Origin: Arthrobacter sp. Soil762
GTDB taxonomy: Bacteria > Actinomycetota > Actinomycetes > Actinomycetales > Micrococcaceae
Assembly (NCBI RefSeq): GCF_001428335.1
Contig: NZ_LMSG01000017.1
Coordinates: forward strand, 62,140-126,139
Length of the DNA stretch: 64,000 nucleotides
Reading direction: 5' to 3'
A program made the translations under genes and the position numbers. Below are positions 9,045 through 17,095 of this stretch, piece after piece. The first letter of the stretch is position 1. The number at the start of each line of letters is the position of its first letter. The notes under the pieces were generated by a model, which had not been told where the DNA came from, did no database searches, and worked only from the letters and a program-made list of their open reading frames with translations.

Positions 9045-9538
9045 AGTGTGCGGGTGCCGATGCCGGCCGTCACGGCGGACGTCAGCCGGATAAGGTCCGC
9101 CGGCGCAAGCTCAACGTCCAGTCCGCGCTTGCCACCGGAAACCAGCATCGTTTCGAGGGCAAGGGTGCTGCTGTCCACCACCGTGGGCGATGACTGGCGC
9201 TGGCCCAAAGGCGAGATCCCGCCCAGGACGTAGCCGGTGCGGCGTTCAGCAGCCGCAGGATCTGCCATCGAAGCCTTCTTGGCGCCAAGGGCGGCGGCGA
9301 ATGCCTTGAGGTCAAGGTTTCCGCTGACCGGGACAACACCCACAGCCAGCCGGCCTTCCACTTCGACCATGAGGGTTTTGAAGACCTTTTCGGGAGCGAT
9401 GCCCAGGGCTTCGGCGGCTTCCGTGCCGTAGCTGGCTGCGGAGGGATCGTGGGCATACGGATGCAGCACAAAGGGAACGCCGGCTGCAGCCAGTGCGGCT
9501 GTGGCCGGCGTTCCGTTTGAAGAACTCTTGCGTCCCAA
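9041..9538 (-). CDS. ybaK: Cys-tRNA(Pro)/Cys-tRNA(Cys) deacylase YbaK
   Basis: A 165-residue YbaK/EbsC-type editing domain: PFVLHPYAHDPSA at the N-terminus, EALGIAPEKVFKTLMVE with the conserved catalytic-site lysine, and TGYVLGGISPLGQR. The family hydrolyses mischarged Cys-tRNA(Pro) in trans. Length is normal. It converges with the hydrolase gene with a 4-nt overlap of stop codons. Confidence 0.92.
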   Translation of the reverse strand: MGRKSSSNGTPATAALAAAGVPFVLHPYAHDPSAASYGTEAAEALGIAPEKVFKTLMVEVEGRLAVGVVPVSGNLDLKAFAAALGAKKASMADPAAAERRTGYVLGGISPLGQRQSSPTVVDSSTLALETMLVSGGKRGLDVELAPADLIRLTSAVTAGIGTRTL

Positions 9539-9570
9539 AGCGTTCAGTTTCCTGTTAGGAGGTCAGCTGA

Positions 9571-10032
9571 TCAGGACGCAAGCCGGGACGTAGCGGCGAC
9601 CTTGCGTTTGATCCGTCCCAGCATGGCGGTCATGCCACGCATCCGCAGTGGCGTGATGGCCCGCGTCAGGCCCAGCAGCTCCGGCATATCGTCCGGCACC
9701 GCCAGGATTTCAGCGGCGCTGAGTCCGTCGAGCCCCTCGTGGAGCACACCGGCGAAACCCCGCGTCGTGGGGGCTTCCGGTGGCGCCTTGAAGTAGAGCC
9801 GAACGGCGTCGGCCGGGCCGGCGTCGTTCTTTTCCGTTTCAATCGTCAGGAACAGCGGCGACTGGCATTCCACCACCTGCTCCAGGAGCTCGGGGTGGTC
9901 CTTCAGCCGGTCCGGCAGTTCCGGCAGTTCGCGCGAGAACTCAAGCAGTAGCTGAAGCCGATCGGGTTCGGTCAGTGCCTGGAAGTCATCCACGATTTCC
10001 GCCAAGGCGGCGGGCAGGTCATGTGTACTCAT
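9571..10032 (-). CDS. sufE: SufE family protein (cysteine desulfurase sulfur acceptor)
   Basis: The 153-residue product starts MSTHDLPAALAEIVDDFQAL. It has the SufE core, including VECQSPLFL with the sulfur-accepting cysteine and TRGFAGVLHEGLDGLSA. SufE-type proteins accept persulfide sulfur from a cysteine desulfurase. The ATG at 10032 lies just after the sulfurtransferase stop and replaces a longer frame reading into that gene. The pairing suggests a sulfur-relay unit outside a suf operon. Confidence 0.9.
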   Translation of the reverse strand: MSTHDLPAALAEIVDDFQALTEPDRLQLLLEFSRELPELPDRLKDHPELLEQVVECQSPLFLTIETEKNDAGPADAVRLYFKAPPEAPTTRGFAGVLHEGLDGLSAAEILAVPDDMPELLGLTRAITPLRMRGMTAMLGRIKRKVAATSRLAS

Positions 10033-10042
10033 CTGTTCCAGT

Positions 10043-10954
10043 TTACGCCGGGACCGTGCCGCGTTCAGTGCCCTTGGCGATGGGAACACGGACGGCGTTG
10101 CCCCACTCGGTCCAGGAGCCGTCGTAGTTCCGGACAGTGTCAAAGCCCAGCAGGTACTTGAGAGCGAACCAGGTGTGGCTGGAACGCTCGCCGATGCGGC
10201 AGTAGGCCACCACGTCATCGCCCGCGGTCAGCCCGGCCTCGCCCAGGTAGAGGGCCTCGAGCTCTTCCCGGCTGCGGTACGTCCCGTCCGGCGCAGCGGC
10301 GCGTGCCCAGGGAATGGATGCTGCCGTGGGAATGTGGCCGCCGCGGAGCGCGCCTTCCTCCGGGTAGGCCGGCATGTGGGTCCGCTGGCCGGTGTATTCC
10401 TCGGGGGAGCGGACGTCAATGAGCGGCTTGCCGAAGTGGGCCAGGACGTCGTCCTTGAACGCGCGGATGGGGGCGTCGTTGCGCTCCATCACCGGGTAGT
10501 CGCCGGGCGCCGGGGAGGTCCGCTCCGTGGTCAGGTCGCGGCCTTCGGCGATCCACTTGTCCCGGCCGCCGTCGAGCAGCCGGACATCCTCGTGGCCGAA
10601 CAGCGTAAAGACCCAGAGCGCATAGGCGGCCCACCAGTTGGACTTGTCCCCGTAGATGACCACCGTGGTGTCGCGGGAGATGCCCTTGGCGGCGGCCAGG
10701 GCGGCAAACGCCTCGCCGTCCACGTAATCGCGGGTCACGTCATCGTTGAGGTCCGTGTGCCAGTCGATCTTGACTGATCCGGGGATATGGCCGGTCTCGT
10801 AGAGGAGGACGTCCTCGTCGGATTCGACCACGACAAGGTTTCCGTCCGACAAGGCGCCGCTTTGGAGGGCGGCTGCGAGCCATTCGGTGGACACCAGGCG
10901 CTCCGGGCTGGCGTAGGCGGCGAACTTCTCGTTCTGTTCAACTGCGTAGGACAT
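10043..10954 (-). CDS. Thiosulfate/3-mercaptopyruvate sulfurtransferase (two rhodanese domains)
   Basis: A 303-residue protein with tandem rhodanese domains. The N-terminal inactive domain has [21 protein letters not shown]. The C-terminal domain has [19 protein letters not shown] and the active-site loop CRIGERS carrying the persulfide cysteine. [12 protein letters not shown] is typical of actinobacterial CysA/SseA-like enzymes. It moves sulfane sulfur to an acceptor, with the downstream SufE (10 nt away) a natural candidate. A 212-nt divergent intergenic region separates it from zapE. Confidence 0.93.
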   Translation of the reverse strand: MSYAVEQNEKFAAYASPERLVSTEWLAAALQSGALSDGNLVVVESDEDVLLYETGHIPGSVKIDWHTDLNDDVTRDYVDGEAFAALAAAKGISRDTTVVIYGDKSNWWAAYALWVFTLFGHEDVRLLDGGRDKWIAEGRDLTTERTSPAPGDYPVMERNDAPIRAFKDDVLAHFGKPLIDVRSPEEYTGQRTHMPAYPEEGALRGGHIPTAASIPWARAAAPDGTYRSREELEALYLGEAGLTAGDDVVAYCRIGERSSHTWFALKYLLGFDTVRNYDGSWTEWGNAVRVPIAKGTERGTVPA

Positions 10955-11167
10955 GGTGATGGCCTTTCACTGAGACACACGGCGGATGCTGTAGAAGGAA
11001 AACCTGCCTCCCACACTAGCCACGGCCGGCCGCCCTGTCCGCCTCTTTGTTAACAGTGGGAAATATGGCCTTCGTCACGCCGGGGCCCTTGCCAGCGCCA
11101 CCGCGGGGGAGGCCAGTGCCATTGCCGGTATTCTTTCTGGGGACAACCCACCAGAGAACGGACCACC

Positions 11168-12205
11168 TTGGTACAGATCGAACAGCTTGCCGCCCGCACT
11201 CCGGCGGTTTCGGTGGATGAGCTCCTCAAGGGTTTCTATCCGTCCGCACGGTTCGGCCAGGTCTCCTTTGCCAGCTACCGGCCGGACCCGAACCAGCCGT
11301 CCCAGGCGGCGGCGATCAAGGGGCTGGAAGGGTTCGCAGGGGGAGTTGGAGCCGGCGACGGCGACGGCCTGTTCAAGAAGTTCTTCACCAAGAAGGTCGC
11401 TACCAGGGCGGGGATCTACCTCGACGGAGGATTCGGCGTCGGCAAAACCCACCTGCTGGCCTCGCTGTGGCATGCCGCCCCGGGCCCCAAGGCCTTCGGC
11501 ACGTTTGTGGAATACACCAACCTCGTGGGCGCCCTTTCGTTCCGCAAGACTGTTGAGGCACTGAGCCACTACAAGCTCGTATGCATCGACGAATTTGAGC
11601 TGGATGATCCGGGTGACACCGTGCTGATGTCCCGCTTGATGCGTGAACTGGCCGACGCCGGCGTCAAGCTGGCTGCCACGTCCAACACGCTGCCGGGTTC
11701 GCTGGGCGACGGCCGCTTTGCCGCCGTCGACTTTGCCCGTGAAATCCAGGTCCTGGCGGACCAGTTCGACGTCATAAGGATCGACGGCGAGGACTTCCGC
11801 CACCGTGGGCTGCCCGCCGCCCCGGCACCGCTGAAGAACAGCCAGCTCGCCGCACAGATGAAGGCCGAGTTCAACGGCAAGACCGTGGCAGAGGACGAAT
11901 TCAGTTCACTGATCGGCCACCTGGCCGGTGTCCACCCGAGCCGCTACCGGCAGCTCATCGACGGCATCGACGGCGTTGTGTGGCGCAATGTGGAGACCAT
12001 CACCGAACAGGCCGTGGCGCTTCGTTTCGTTGTGTTGGCGGACCGCCTGTACGACAAGGATGTGCCCATCCTGGCCAGCGGCGTCCCCTTCGACAAGCTC
12101 TTCACGGACGAGATGATGCACGGCGGGTACACCAAGAAGTACTTCCGTGCTGTGTCCCGCCTGACTGCACTCGCCCGCGAGGGCCAGAACCACGAGCCGT
12201 CCTAG
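11168..12205 (+). CDS. zapE: ZapE/AFG1-like ATPase
   Basis: The 345-residue protein is an AFG1-type P-loop ATPase. The Walker A motif is GGFGVGKTH near residues 87-95, CIDEFELDDP is Walker B, and LAATSNTLP is the sensor region. ZapE stabilises constricting FtsZ rings in E. coli; mitochondrial AFG1 works in quality control. The start is TTG at 11168 or GTG at 11171. A convergent terminator follows at 12249. Confidence 0.9.
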   Translation: MVQIEQLAARTPAVSVDELLKGFYPSARFGQVSFASYRPDPNQPSQAAAIKGLEGFAGGVGAGDGDGLFKKFFTKKVATRAGIYLDGGFGVGKTHLLASLWHAAPGPKAFGTFVEYTNLVGALSFRKTVEALSHYKLVCIDEFELDDPGDTVLMSRLMRELADAGVKLAATSNTLPGSLGDGRFAAVDFAREIQVLADQFDVIRIDGEDFRHRGLPAAPAPLKNSQLAAQMKAEFNGKTVAEDEFSSLIGHLAGVHPSRYRQLIDGIDGVVWRNVETITEQAVALRFVVLADRLYDKDVPILASGVPFDKLFTDEMMHGGYTKKYFRAVSRLTALAREGQNHEPS

Positions 12206-12248
12206 GCATCAGCCGGGGAGGCCGGACCGTCAGTTAAACGCCAAAGGC

Positions 12249-12276
12249 GCGGGTGCCGCCTCCCGGCGGGACCCGC
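12249..12276. terminator. Hairpin between convergent zapE and antitoxin-like gene
   Basis: GCGGGT plus CCGCC pair with GGCGG plus ACCCGC around a TCCC loop, with one G/G mismatch. Its place between convergent stops suggests a shared terminator, although no long U-tract follows. Confidence 0.6.
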
Positions 12277-12318
12277 ACCCCCTTGACGTGCTAGGGCAAT
12301 GCCCTGGCCAAATCCTTC

Positions 12319-12576
12319 TTACGGAGCCTTGTCAACCGGGGGAACCGGGTTGACTGGCGGAGCCTGCTCGGTGGCAGGGGTCTCGCCGGGGGTTCCGTCG
12401 TTCTTGTCAACGAGCTTGGAAGCGCCATCCTGGATCTTATCGACGTGACCCGCGTACTTGCCGCCAGTCTTTGAGTCGACAAAATCGCCGGCCTTGGTGA
12501 TGCCGTCCTTGATGGCCCGCTCGTTGCCGTGGATGAGACCCTGAGCCTTGCCCTTGAGATCGTCAATCAGTCCCAC
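12319..12576 (-). CDS. MT0933-like antitoxin family protein
   Basis: The 85-residue product (VGLIDDLKGKAQGLIHGNE...) matches the actinobacterial MT0933-type antitoxin family (Rv0909-like). It has an amphipathic charged N-terminal half with KAGDFVDSKTGGKYAGHVDKI. A Pro/Ala-rich tail follows. The GTG at 12576 is chosen because GGAGG lies five bases upstream; a GTG two codons earlier has no room for an SD. No toxin gene is adjacent, so it may not act as an antitoxin here. Confidence 0.75.
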   Translation of the reverse strand: MGLIDDLKGKAQGLIHGNERAIKDGITKAGDFVDSKTGGKYAGHVDKIQDGASKLVDKNDGTPGETPATEQAPPVNPVPPVDKAP

Positions 12577-12729
12577 GAGCACCTCCCTTCAATCGCGGAG
12601 CCAGGTCGCTCCTCCGCAACCGAGCCTAGCCCTCTCTGCGGAGCGTGCCAAGGCGCTGTGACAAATGTTGTAAAGTCCGTGCGGCGTATCCGGGCAATAA
12701 AAAAGCAGCTCACGGGGAGCTGCTGTGTG

Positions 12730-12801
12730 TGGGCGATACTGGGATCGAACCAGTGACCTCTTCCGTGTCAGGGAAGCGCGCTACCGCTGCGCCAATCGCC
12801 C
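12730..12801 (-). tRNA. tRNA-Val (anticodon GAC)
   Basis: A full cloverleaf is readable. The acceptor is GGGCGAT/ATCGCCC, the anticodon stem CTTCC/GGAAG holds loop CTGACAC (GAC), the T-arm is GGTTCGATCC and the discriminator is A. CCA is not encoded. It is identical to the copy at 12980. Confidence 0.96.
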
Positions 12802-12845
12802 GGAACCGGAAGGCCGGCCATTTCGGATTTATTACTGGGGTAGAG

Positions 12846-12918
<73 letters not shown>

Positions 12919-12920
12919 GT

Positions 12921-12977
12921 ATGAAGTACACCCTGGCCGGTGGCCAGACGTACTTCATGAAGCAAGTTTCCTTGCTT
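12921..12977. other. Two hairpins between tRNA genes
   Basis: ATGAAGTAC (12921-12929) pairs with GTACTTCAT (12950-12958), enclosing CTGGCC/GGCCAG around a GGT loop. A second perfect stem, AAGCAAG/CTTGCTT (12960-12977), follows. Both lie in the 61-nt spacer between tRNA-Val and tRNA-Gly. They could guide precursor processing or end transcription of the upstream tRNAs. Confidence 0.6.
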
Positions 12978-12979
12978 GG

Positions 12980-13051
12980 TGGGCGATACTGGGATCGAAC
13001 CAGTGACCTCTTCCGTGTCAGGGAAGCGCGCTACCGCTGCGCCAATCGCCC
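12980..13051 (-). tRNA. tRNA-Val (anticodon GAC), second copy
   Basis: All 72 positions match tRNA-Val(GAC) at 12730. It lies between the Cys gene upstream and the hairpin spacer downstream, in the same cluster transcript. Confidence 0.96.
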
Positions 13052-13090
13052 ATTTCGTCCGGCGCGAACCGGAATCCATGGTTTTCACCG

Positions 13091-13161
13091 AGGTGGGTAC
13101 GGGATTCGAACCCGTGTGAACGGCTTTGCAGGCCGCTGCCTCGCCTCTCGGCCAACCCACC
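13091..13161 (-). tRNA. tRNA-Cys (anticodon GCA)
   Basis: Acceptor GGTGGGT/ACCCACC, anticodon loop CTGCAAA (GCA), T-arm CGGGTTCGAATCCCG and discriminator U, the identity base for Cys. No CCA is encoded. Confidence 0.96.
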
Positions 13162-13208
13162 GTGTAAGCTCCGATTCCGAAAAACCATTGCCGTGACAGT
13201 GTCCTGCG

Positions 13209-13281
<73 letters not shown>

Positions 13282-13509
13282 ATTTGGGCCGCCGAATCCG
13301 TGCCGTTTCGGGCATTTCCTCGCGTTCCAACGAGTAAGAACTCTATAGGAGGTTCAGGGAATCTCCAAATCGCGAGCCCCTCGACCGTGGCAATGCCCCT
13401 GGATCCCTGCAATCTAGGGGATTTTTCTAATGACAGGGGTGTAATTCGAGCGGCGTTCCGTCTCGATTTCCATAAACCCCGCCCGGTCGGCTAGCATTCA
13501 AAGGCATCG

Positions 13510-13581
13510 GGGCGATTGGCGCAGTGGTAGCGCGCTTCGTTCACACCGAAGAGGTCACTGGTTCGAACCCAGTATCGCCCA
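13510..13581 (+). tRNA. tRNA-Val (anticodon CAC), prophage attachment gene
   Basis: Cloverleaf with acceptor GGGCGAT/ATCGCCC, anticodon stem CTTCG/CGAAG and loop TTCACAC (CAC). From the anticodon loop to 5 nt past the gene the sequence is exactly repeated at 54757. The tRNA therefore stays whole after integration, with its 3' half possibly contributed by the phage. Confidence 0.96.
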
Positions 13582-13586
13582 CCGAG
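13540..13586 (+). repeat. attL, 47-bp core repeat
   Basis: Bases 13540-13586, starting TTCACACCGAAGAGGTC and ending CGCCCACCGAG, recur exactly at 54757-54803. The identity starts in the anticodon loop of tRNA-Val, a usual crossover point for tRNA-targeting tyrosine integrases. Confidence 0.95.
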
Positions 13587-13589
13587 AAG

Positions 13590-13640
13590 AAAGCCCGTCA
13601 GGACGCGGATATCCGGTCCTGACGGGCTTTTGTTTTTTCT
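13590..13640 (+). terminator. Phage-supplied intrinsic terminator after tRNA-Val
   Basis: AAAGCCCGTCAGGAC (13590-13604) pairs perfectly with GTCCTGACGGGCTTT (13616-13630), followed by TTTTGTTTTTTCTT. It begins 4 nt inside the prophage and would end tRNA-Val(CAC) transcription after integration. The original host terminator is now beyond attR. Confidence 0.9.
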
Positions 13641-13768
13641 TGAACGGCTCCGCGTGGGGCAGCCGTGGGGCAAACCGGTTCACCGCCCGCAAGTAGCGAT
13701 GCCTGCACACCTTCGTGTCGTCGTAATCCCAGATGTGGATGTCCAGCATTTGACGCTACAATCTCGCC

Positions 13769-13945
13769 ATGACTACCAAACTCGAATCATCACCAGACGC
13801 CCAGCTTCAGCAGCTCTTACGTGAGGCCGGAGTTAACACTGCGGTTACCGAAGCCATGCGCGTCTTTCACGCATCCGCTCCGCTGGTACCCATGCTGATG
13901 GCACAGCGGCCGGCTGTCTCCTTTGCGGCGACTACTCGCGGATAG
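13769..13945 (+). CDS. Small 58-aa protein upstream of serine protease, likely leaderless
   Basis: ATG at 13769 opens a 58-residue protein (MTTKLESSPDAQLQQLLREAG...) ending two bases before the protease start. A TACAAT -10-like box at 13757-13762 ends 6 nt before the ATG, so the transcript would be nearly leaderless. No SD is present. The middle is an amphipathic helix (TEAMRVFHASAPLVPMLMAQRP). The tight spacing suggests cotranslation with the protease and perhaps a partner or regulatory role. No homologue is recognised. Confidence 0.6.
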   Translation: MTTKLESSPDAQLQQLLREAGVNTAVTEAMRVFHASAPLVPMLMAQRPAVSFAATTRG

Positions 13946-13947
13946 AT

Positions 13948-14895
13948 ATGCCTAGTTGGGGGGAAATTCTAAAAGAGATCGAACTAAGCGCAGTTGCCCG
14001 AGGCGGACACCCTGACTTGGATGGAATACGTCAGGACCATCTAAGTGCCTTGCAGGCGATCACGGGGCGAAACGTTGTTGTTTACGCCACGGACTGGATG
14101 GAACCGAAGGGACCCGCCCAGCTAGGGTCGATCCAGTTGCAAGACATGCAGGGCCTAATGGAAGTGTTCCGTGGATTGGACCAGTCGGCAGGCCTGGATC
14201 TCATTTTGCACAGCCCTGGCGGGGATCCGAATGCCGCGGCGAGCATCGTCCAATATATGCGGAGCAAATTCGGAGACGTTCGGGTTATTGTTCCTTTGGC
14301 TGCCATGTCTGCGGCAACGATGTGGGCGCTTTCCGCTGACTCGATACTGATGGGCAAGCACTCCCAACTCGGACCCATTGACCCGCAGCTCGCAAACCCG
14401 CAGGGCTACATGGTCCCGGCTGCATCAATCCTCCGTCAGTTCAAAACTGCCCAGGAGGAGTGCGCAGTCGACCCTTCGAAGCTCAGCGCGTGGGTCCCGA
14501 CGTTGCAGCAGTATTTCCCTGGGCTGCTGGAGATATGCGCGGACGCAGACAAACTTTCGAAAACGCTGGTCCGCGACTGGCTAAAGGTCTACATGTTCAA
14601 GGGCATGCCTGATGCCGAAGCCAAGGCCGACGAAGCGGCGGACTTTTTTGCGGATACAGCCAGGCATATCTCGCACAGCCGAGGCATTGCTCGGGATCAG
14701 CTGCGTGCGGAACTCCCTCATCTCAAAATTGAGAACCTGGAAGACGATGCTGCTCTGCAGGATGCCGTGTTGTCCGTTTTTCACGCGGTATCACACACGC
14801 TCTCCATGAGCGGCGCCGTGAAATTGATCGAGAATCACCTAGGCCGGCGATTCTTGAAGCAGGTTCAGCAGATAGTTCCGGCCCCGCAGGTTTGA
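13948..14895 (+). CDS. SDH-type Clp-fold serine proteinase (crotonase-like)
   Basis: A 315-residue protein of the SDH_sah/ClpP-like superfamily. LILHSPGGDPNAAASIVQYM matches the oxyanion loop, VPLAAMSAATMWALSAD carries the probable nucleophile Ser, and MGKHSQLGPIDPQL is the family signature after it. No signal peptide is visible. The C-terminal half is helical. Such proteins occur in phages and defence-like islands, but their targets are mostly unknown. It is left-end cargo, transcribed opposite to the lytic genes, and closed by a strong terminator at 14911. Confidence 0.82.
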   Translation: MPSWGEILKEIELSAVARGGHPDLDGIRQDHLSALQAITGRNVVVYATDWMEPKGPAQLGSIQLQDMQGLMEVFRGLDQSAGLDLILHSPGGDPNAAASIVQYMRSKFGDVRVIVPLAAMSAATMWALSADSILMGKHSQLGPIDPQLANPQGYMVPAASILRQFKTAQEECAVDPSKLSAWVPTLQQYFPGLLEICADADKLSKTLVRDWLKVYMFKGMPDAEAKADEAADFFADTARHISHSRGIARDQLRAELPHLKIENLEDDAALQDAVLSVFHAVSHTLSMSGAVKLIENHLGRRFLKQVQQIVPAPQV

Positions 14896-14910
14896 TACCT
14901 AACCGGACGA

Positions 14911-14950
14911 CGAAGAAACCCCGCCATCTGAAGATGGCGGGGTTTCTTCG
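14911..14950. terminator. Strong bidirectional terminator
   Basis: CGAAGAAACCCCGCCATCT (14911-14929) is the perfect complement of 14932-14950, with A- and T-rich flanks on each strand. It separates the protease from the convergent gene at 14971. Confidence 0.9.
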
Positions 14951-14970
14951 GTTAGTGAACAAAACCGGTC

Positions 14971-15486
14971 TTATTGGCTCCCAGAAACACCGTCGTCTGG
15001 CTGGTCACTCTGGATCTGCTCCACGATCCTGGCCACGTCCTCAGGGTAAATCTCCTTCGCCTGACTCCCGATAATGGTGGTCAGGAGCGTCAACAGAATT
15101 GCGATCCACGCAGCCAACGTTGCACTCTTCGTGCCCAGAGCGGAATCGACCATAGAAGCAAGCCCCGGGGCCTCCCGCTCTACGGTCTTTCGAATCTTGC
15201 GCTCAACGGCTGCCGGGTCGGCCTCATTCTCGTTCAACGCTCGCTGAGCCCAAGCCAGCGCTGTGTGCAGCCGGATGAGTTGCGCGGGGGTCGGTGATAG
15301 TGAGACAGCCGCGGTACCGTCGAGTTTGGTCTGGTAGTTCCCGTTGATGATCGCGCCGGCAGACCCACACAAAGGGCATGGTGTGAGCGTGCCACTGATG
15401 GTTACATCGGCCCCTGGGCCTACTTCCACGAGGCTGCTCGTCATTACGGTCCCATGTGTCGGGCAATCCACAAATAGCTGAGTCAT
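14971..15486 (-). CDS. Hypothetical zinc-ribbon protein with one membrane segment
   Basis: A 171-residue protein. The N-terminus has CPTHG and later CPLCG, giving a plausible metal site. A charged helical region follows (ERKIRKTVEREAPGLASMVDSAL), then one hydrophobic segment (LAAWIAILLTLLTTIIG) and a short acidic tail rich in Asp/Gln. The layout suggests a membrane-anchored cytoplasmic domain. It is divergent from the acyltransferase and may be lysogenic-conversion cargo. No family is recognised. Confidence 0.6.
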   Translation of the reverse strand: MTQLFVDCPTHGTVMTSSLVEVGPGADVTISGTLTPCPLCGSAGAIINGNYQTKLDGTAAVSLSPTPAQLIRLHTALAWAQRALNENEADPAAVERKIRKTVEREAPGLASMVDSALGTKSATLAAWIAILLTLLTTIIGSQAKEIYPEDVARIVEQIQSDQPDDGVSGSQ

Positions 15487-15627
15487 GCGAGAAGTCTATG
15501 GTCGCCGCGTTAGACCGAATGGAAAAGGGCACTCACCGGGTCTCGTGGGCCGCATATGATGGGCTGACCCCGGCCTTAGTCGTCGGTCTCTTGAGCAAAT
15601 GCAATCTTCTTTGAACATGGGGGAACC

Positions 15628-16839
15628 GTGGTTGAAACCGCAACCGTATCGAAGGCTGAGCAAGCCGGTCTCGACGGCGTGAACGTGCCGCTTGACGTGC
15701 TGAGGGCCGTTGCGGCCCTGGCTGTGGTCTTACAGCACGTCCGAACTCTCGTGATGGTGGACTTCGACGACGTCGCTCACAACCCATTGCAGACGGTGCT
15801 TTACGGAGTATCAGCCCTCGGCCACCAGGCCGTCGTCATCTTCTTCGTTCTCAGCGGTTTTTGGGTGGGTGGCAGCTTGATCCGCAGTGTGAAGCGCGAC
15901 TCTTTTCACTGGAGCGGGTACTTGACGAACAGAGTCACTCGACTGGGCATCGTGCTCGTGCCGGCATTGGTCCTGACCATGGCCTTCGACCTCGTTGGGC
16001 GGCATTACTTCGGCGATATGAGCACGTACCGGGGAGATCTGAGGTACGGGGGAGTTGCCTTGGATCAGCGGCCCATCGATGCTGGCACGTTCTTGGGTAA
16101 CGCTGTGTTCTTGATGGCGATCAAGGTGCCTACCTATGGGACGAACACGGCGTTGTGGTCGTTGTCGTTCGAATTCTGGATGTATGTGCTGGCCCCTTTG
16201 GTTCTCTTCGGGGTGTATTTCTGGACGCGATCCAAGTACGCCTTGATTTACGCGACCGGCGCTGTTGCCGTGGCTGTGCTGATCGGCCCTCGGGCCCTGT
16301 CGTATGTGCCCCTGTGGGCGCTCGGGGCTGTCGTGGCGGCCTTCGCTCCGCGCCTGATCAAGGTCCTGAATTCGTGGTCAGTCCGGAAAGTTGCTGCGGC
16401 TCGAGTGCTCACGGGTGGCCTCACCCTCATGATGTGCATGGTCGTCCGCGGGCTGAATTCCCTCCCAGAAGTAGTCGGCGACCTTATTGTTGCGGTCGCT
16501 GCAGCGGCATTCATCGCAACCTTGCTCACTGGGCTTCTCGGCTCGGGCGGCTTCTCGCGGGTGCTGACGCGATTATCTTCCCTCGCTCATAGCTCCTACT
16601 CGCTTTACGCAATCCACCTTCCTATTGCCTTTCTTGTAGTGTCCGCACTCGGGGTACAGGTGGACAGCCGATGGCCTTCTGATGCGGTTCATTGGATCTA
16701 CATGCTTGCAATTATCGGGGGCATCGTTGCTGCAGCTTGGCTGTTTGCCCAGGTGACTGAACGTCACACGGCCACCGTCCGCCGTTACGTGGTCCGTCAG
16801 ACTCAAGCGGTGCAGTCCCGGCTGCCGTCTTCTTCCTAG
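15628..16839 (+). CDS. Acyltransferase 3 family membrane protein (OafA/YrhL-like)
   Basis: The 403-residue protein has about ten hydrophobic segments. It carries hallmarks of acyltransferase-3 enzymes, which O-acylate surface polysaccharides: LDVLRAVAALAVVLQHV with the conserved R and H, FFVLSGFWVGGSL, and LWSLSFEFWMYVLAPLVLF. The GTG at 15628 follows GGGGGAA. In temperate phages such genes often modify the cell surface and block further adsorption; that role is inferred. It is carried on plus at the left prophage end. Confidence 0.9.
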   Translation: MVETATVSKAEQAGLDGVNVPLDVLRAVAALAVVLQHVRTLVMVDFDDVAHNPLQTVLYGVSALGHQAVVIFFVLSGFWVGGSLIRSVKRDSFHWSGYLTNRVTRLGIVLVPALVLTMAFDLVGRHYFGDMSTYRGDLRYGGVALDQRPIDAGTFLGNAVFLMAIKVPTYGTNTALWSLSFEFWMYVLAPLVLFGVYFWTRSKYALIYATGAVAVAVLIGPRALSYVPLWALGAVVAAFAPRLIKVLNSWSVRKVAAARVLTGGLTLMMCMVVRGLNSLPEVVGDLIVAVAAAAFIATLLTGLLGSGGFSRVLTRLSSLAHSSYSLYAIHLPIAFLVVSALGVQVDSRWPSDAVHWIYMLAIIGGIVAAAWLFAQVTERHTATVRRYVVRQTQAVQSRLPSSS

Positions 16840-16869
16840 CGGTCGCGGTGTTCTGGCCACGCCCGACAC

Positions 16870-16905
16870 ACGCCCCATGAGGCAGGGAACGGGGCGTTTC
16901 CGTTT
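16870..16905 (+). terminator. Hairpin after acyltransferase
   Basis: ACGCCCC (16870-16876) pairs with GGGGCGT (16891-16897), followed by TTCCGTTT. A moderate intrinsic terminator, 30 nt past the stop. Confidence 0.55.
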
Positions 16906-16945
16906 GGGAACTGAACCGGTCTTGTGTAGCGGTTAGACTCTGGGC

Positions 16946-17095
16946 ATGGAAACCATTGCCCTACCGATCTGCGCCCTTGTTATTGGGGCTGTCATTGCCT
17001 TTAGCGCGTACGCCACGCGGGCGAATCGGAAGCCCTCCGGGCTGAGCCCGGAGGAATCCCGAAAAGAGCGCGAATGGCAGAACGCCATCAAGTAG
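16946..17095 (+). CDS. Small 49-aa membrane protein, possible leaderless start
   Basis: ATG at 16946 gives METIALPICALVIGAVIAFS, a single membrane helix, then a basic cytoplasmic tail ending KEREWQNAIK. TAGACT at 16934-16939 fits a -10 box only 6 nt before the ATG, and no SD is present. The stop touches the convergent SGNH gene stop at 17096. The function is unknown; a membrane microprotein expressed from the prophage is plausible. Confidence 0.55.
   Translation: METIALPICALVIGAVIAFSAYATRANRKPSGLSPEESRKEREWQNAIK

Noticed and set aside
12319-12576. Toxin-antitoxin pair
   Set aside because: Only the antitoxin-like gene is present; neighbours are zapE and tRNA genes with no toxin candidate.
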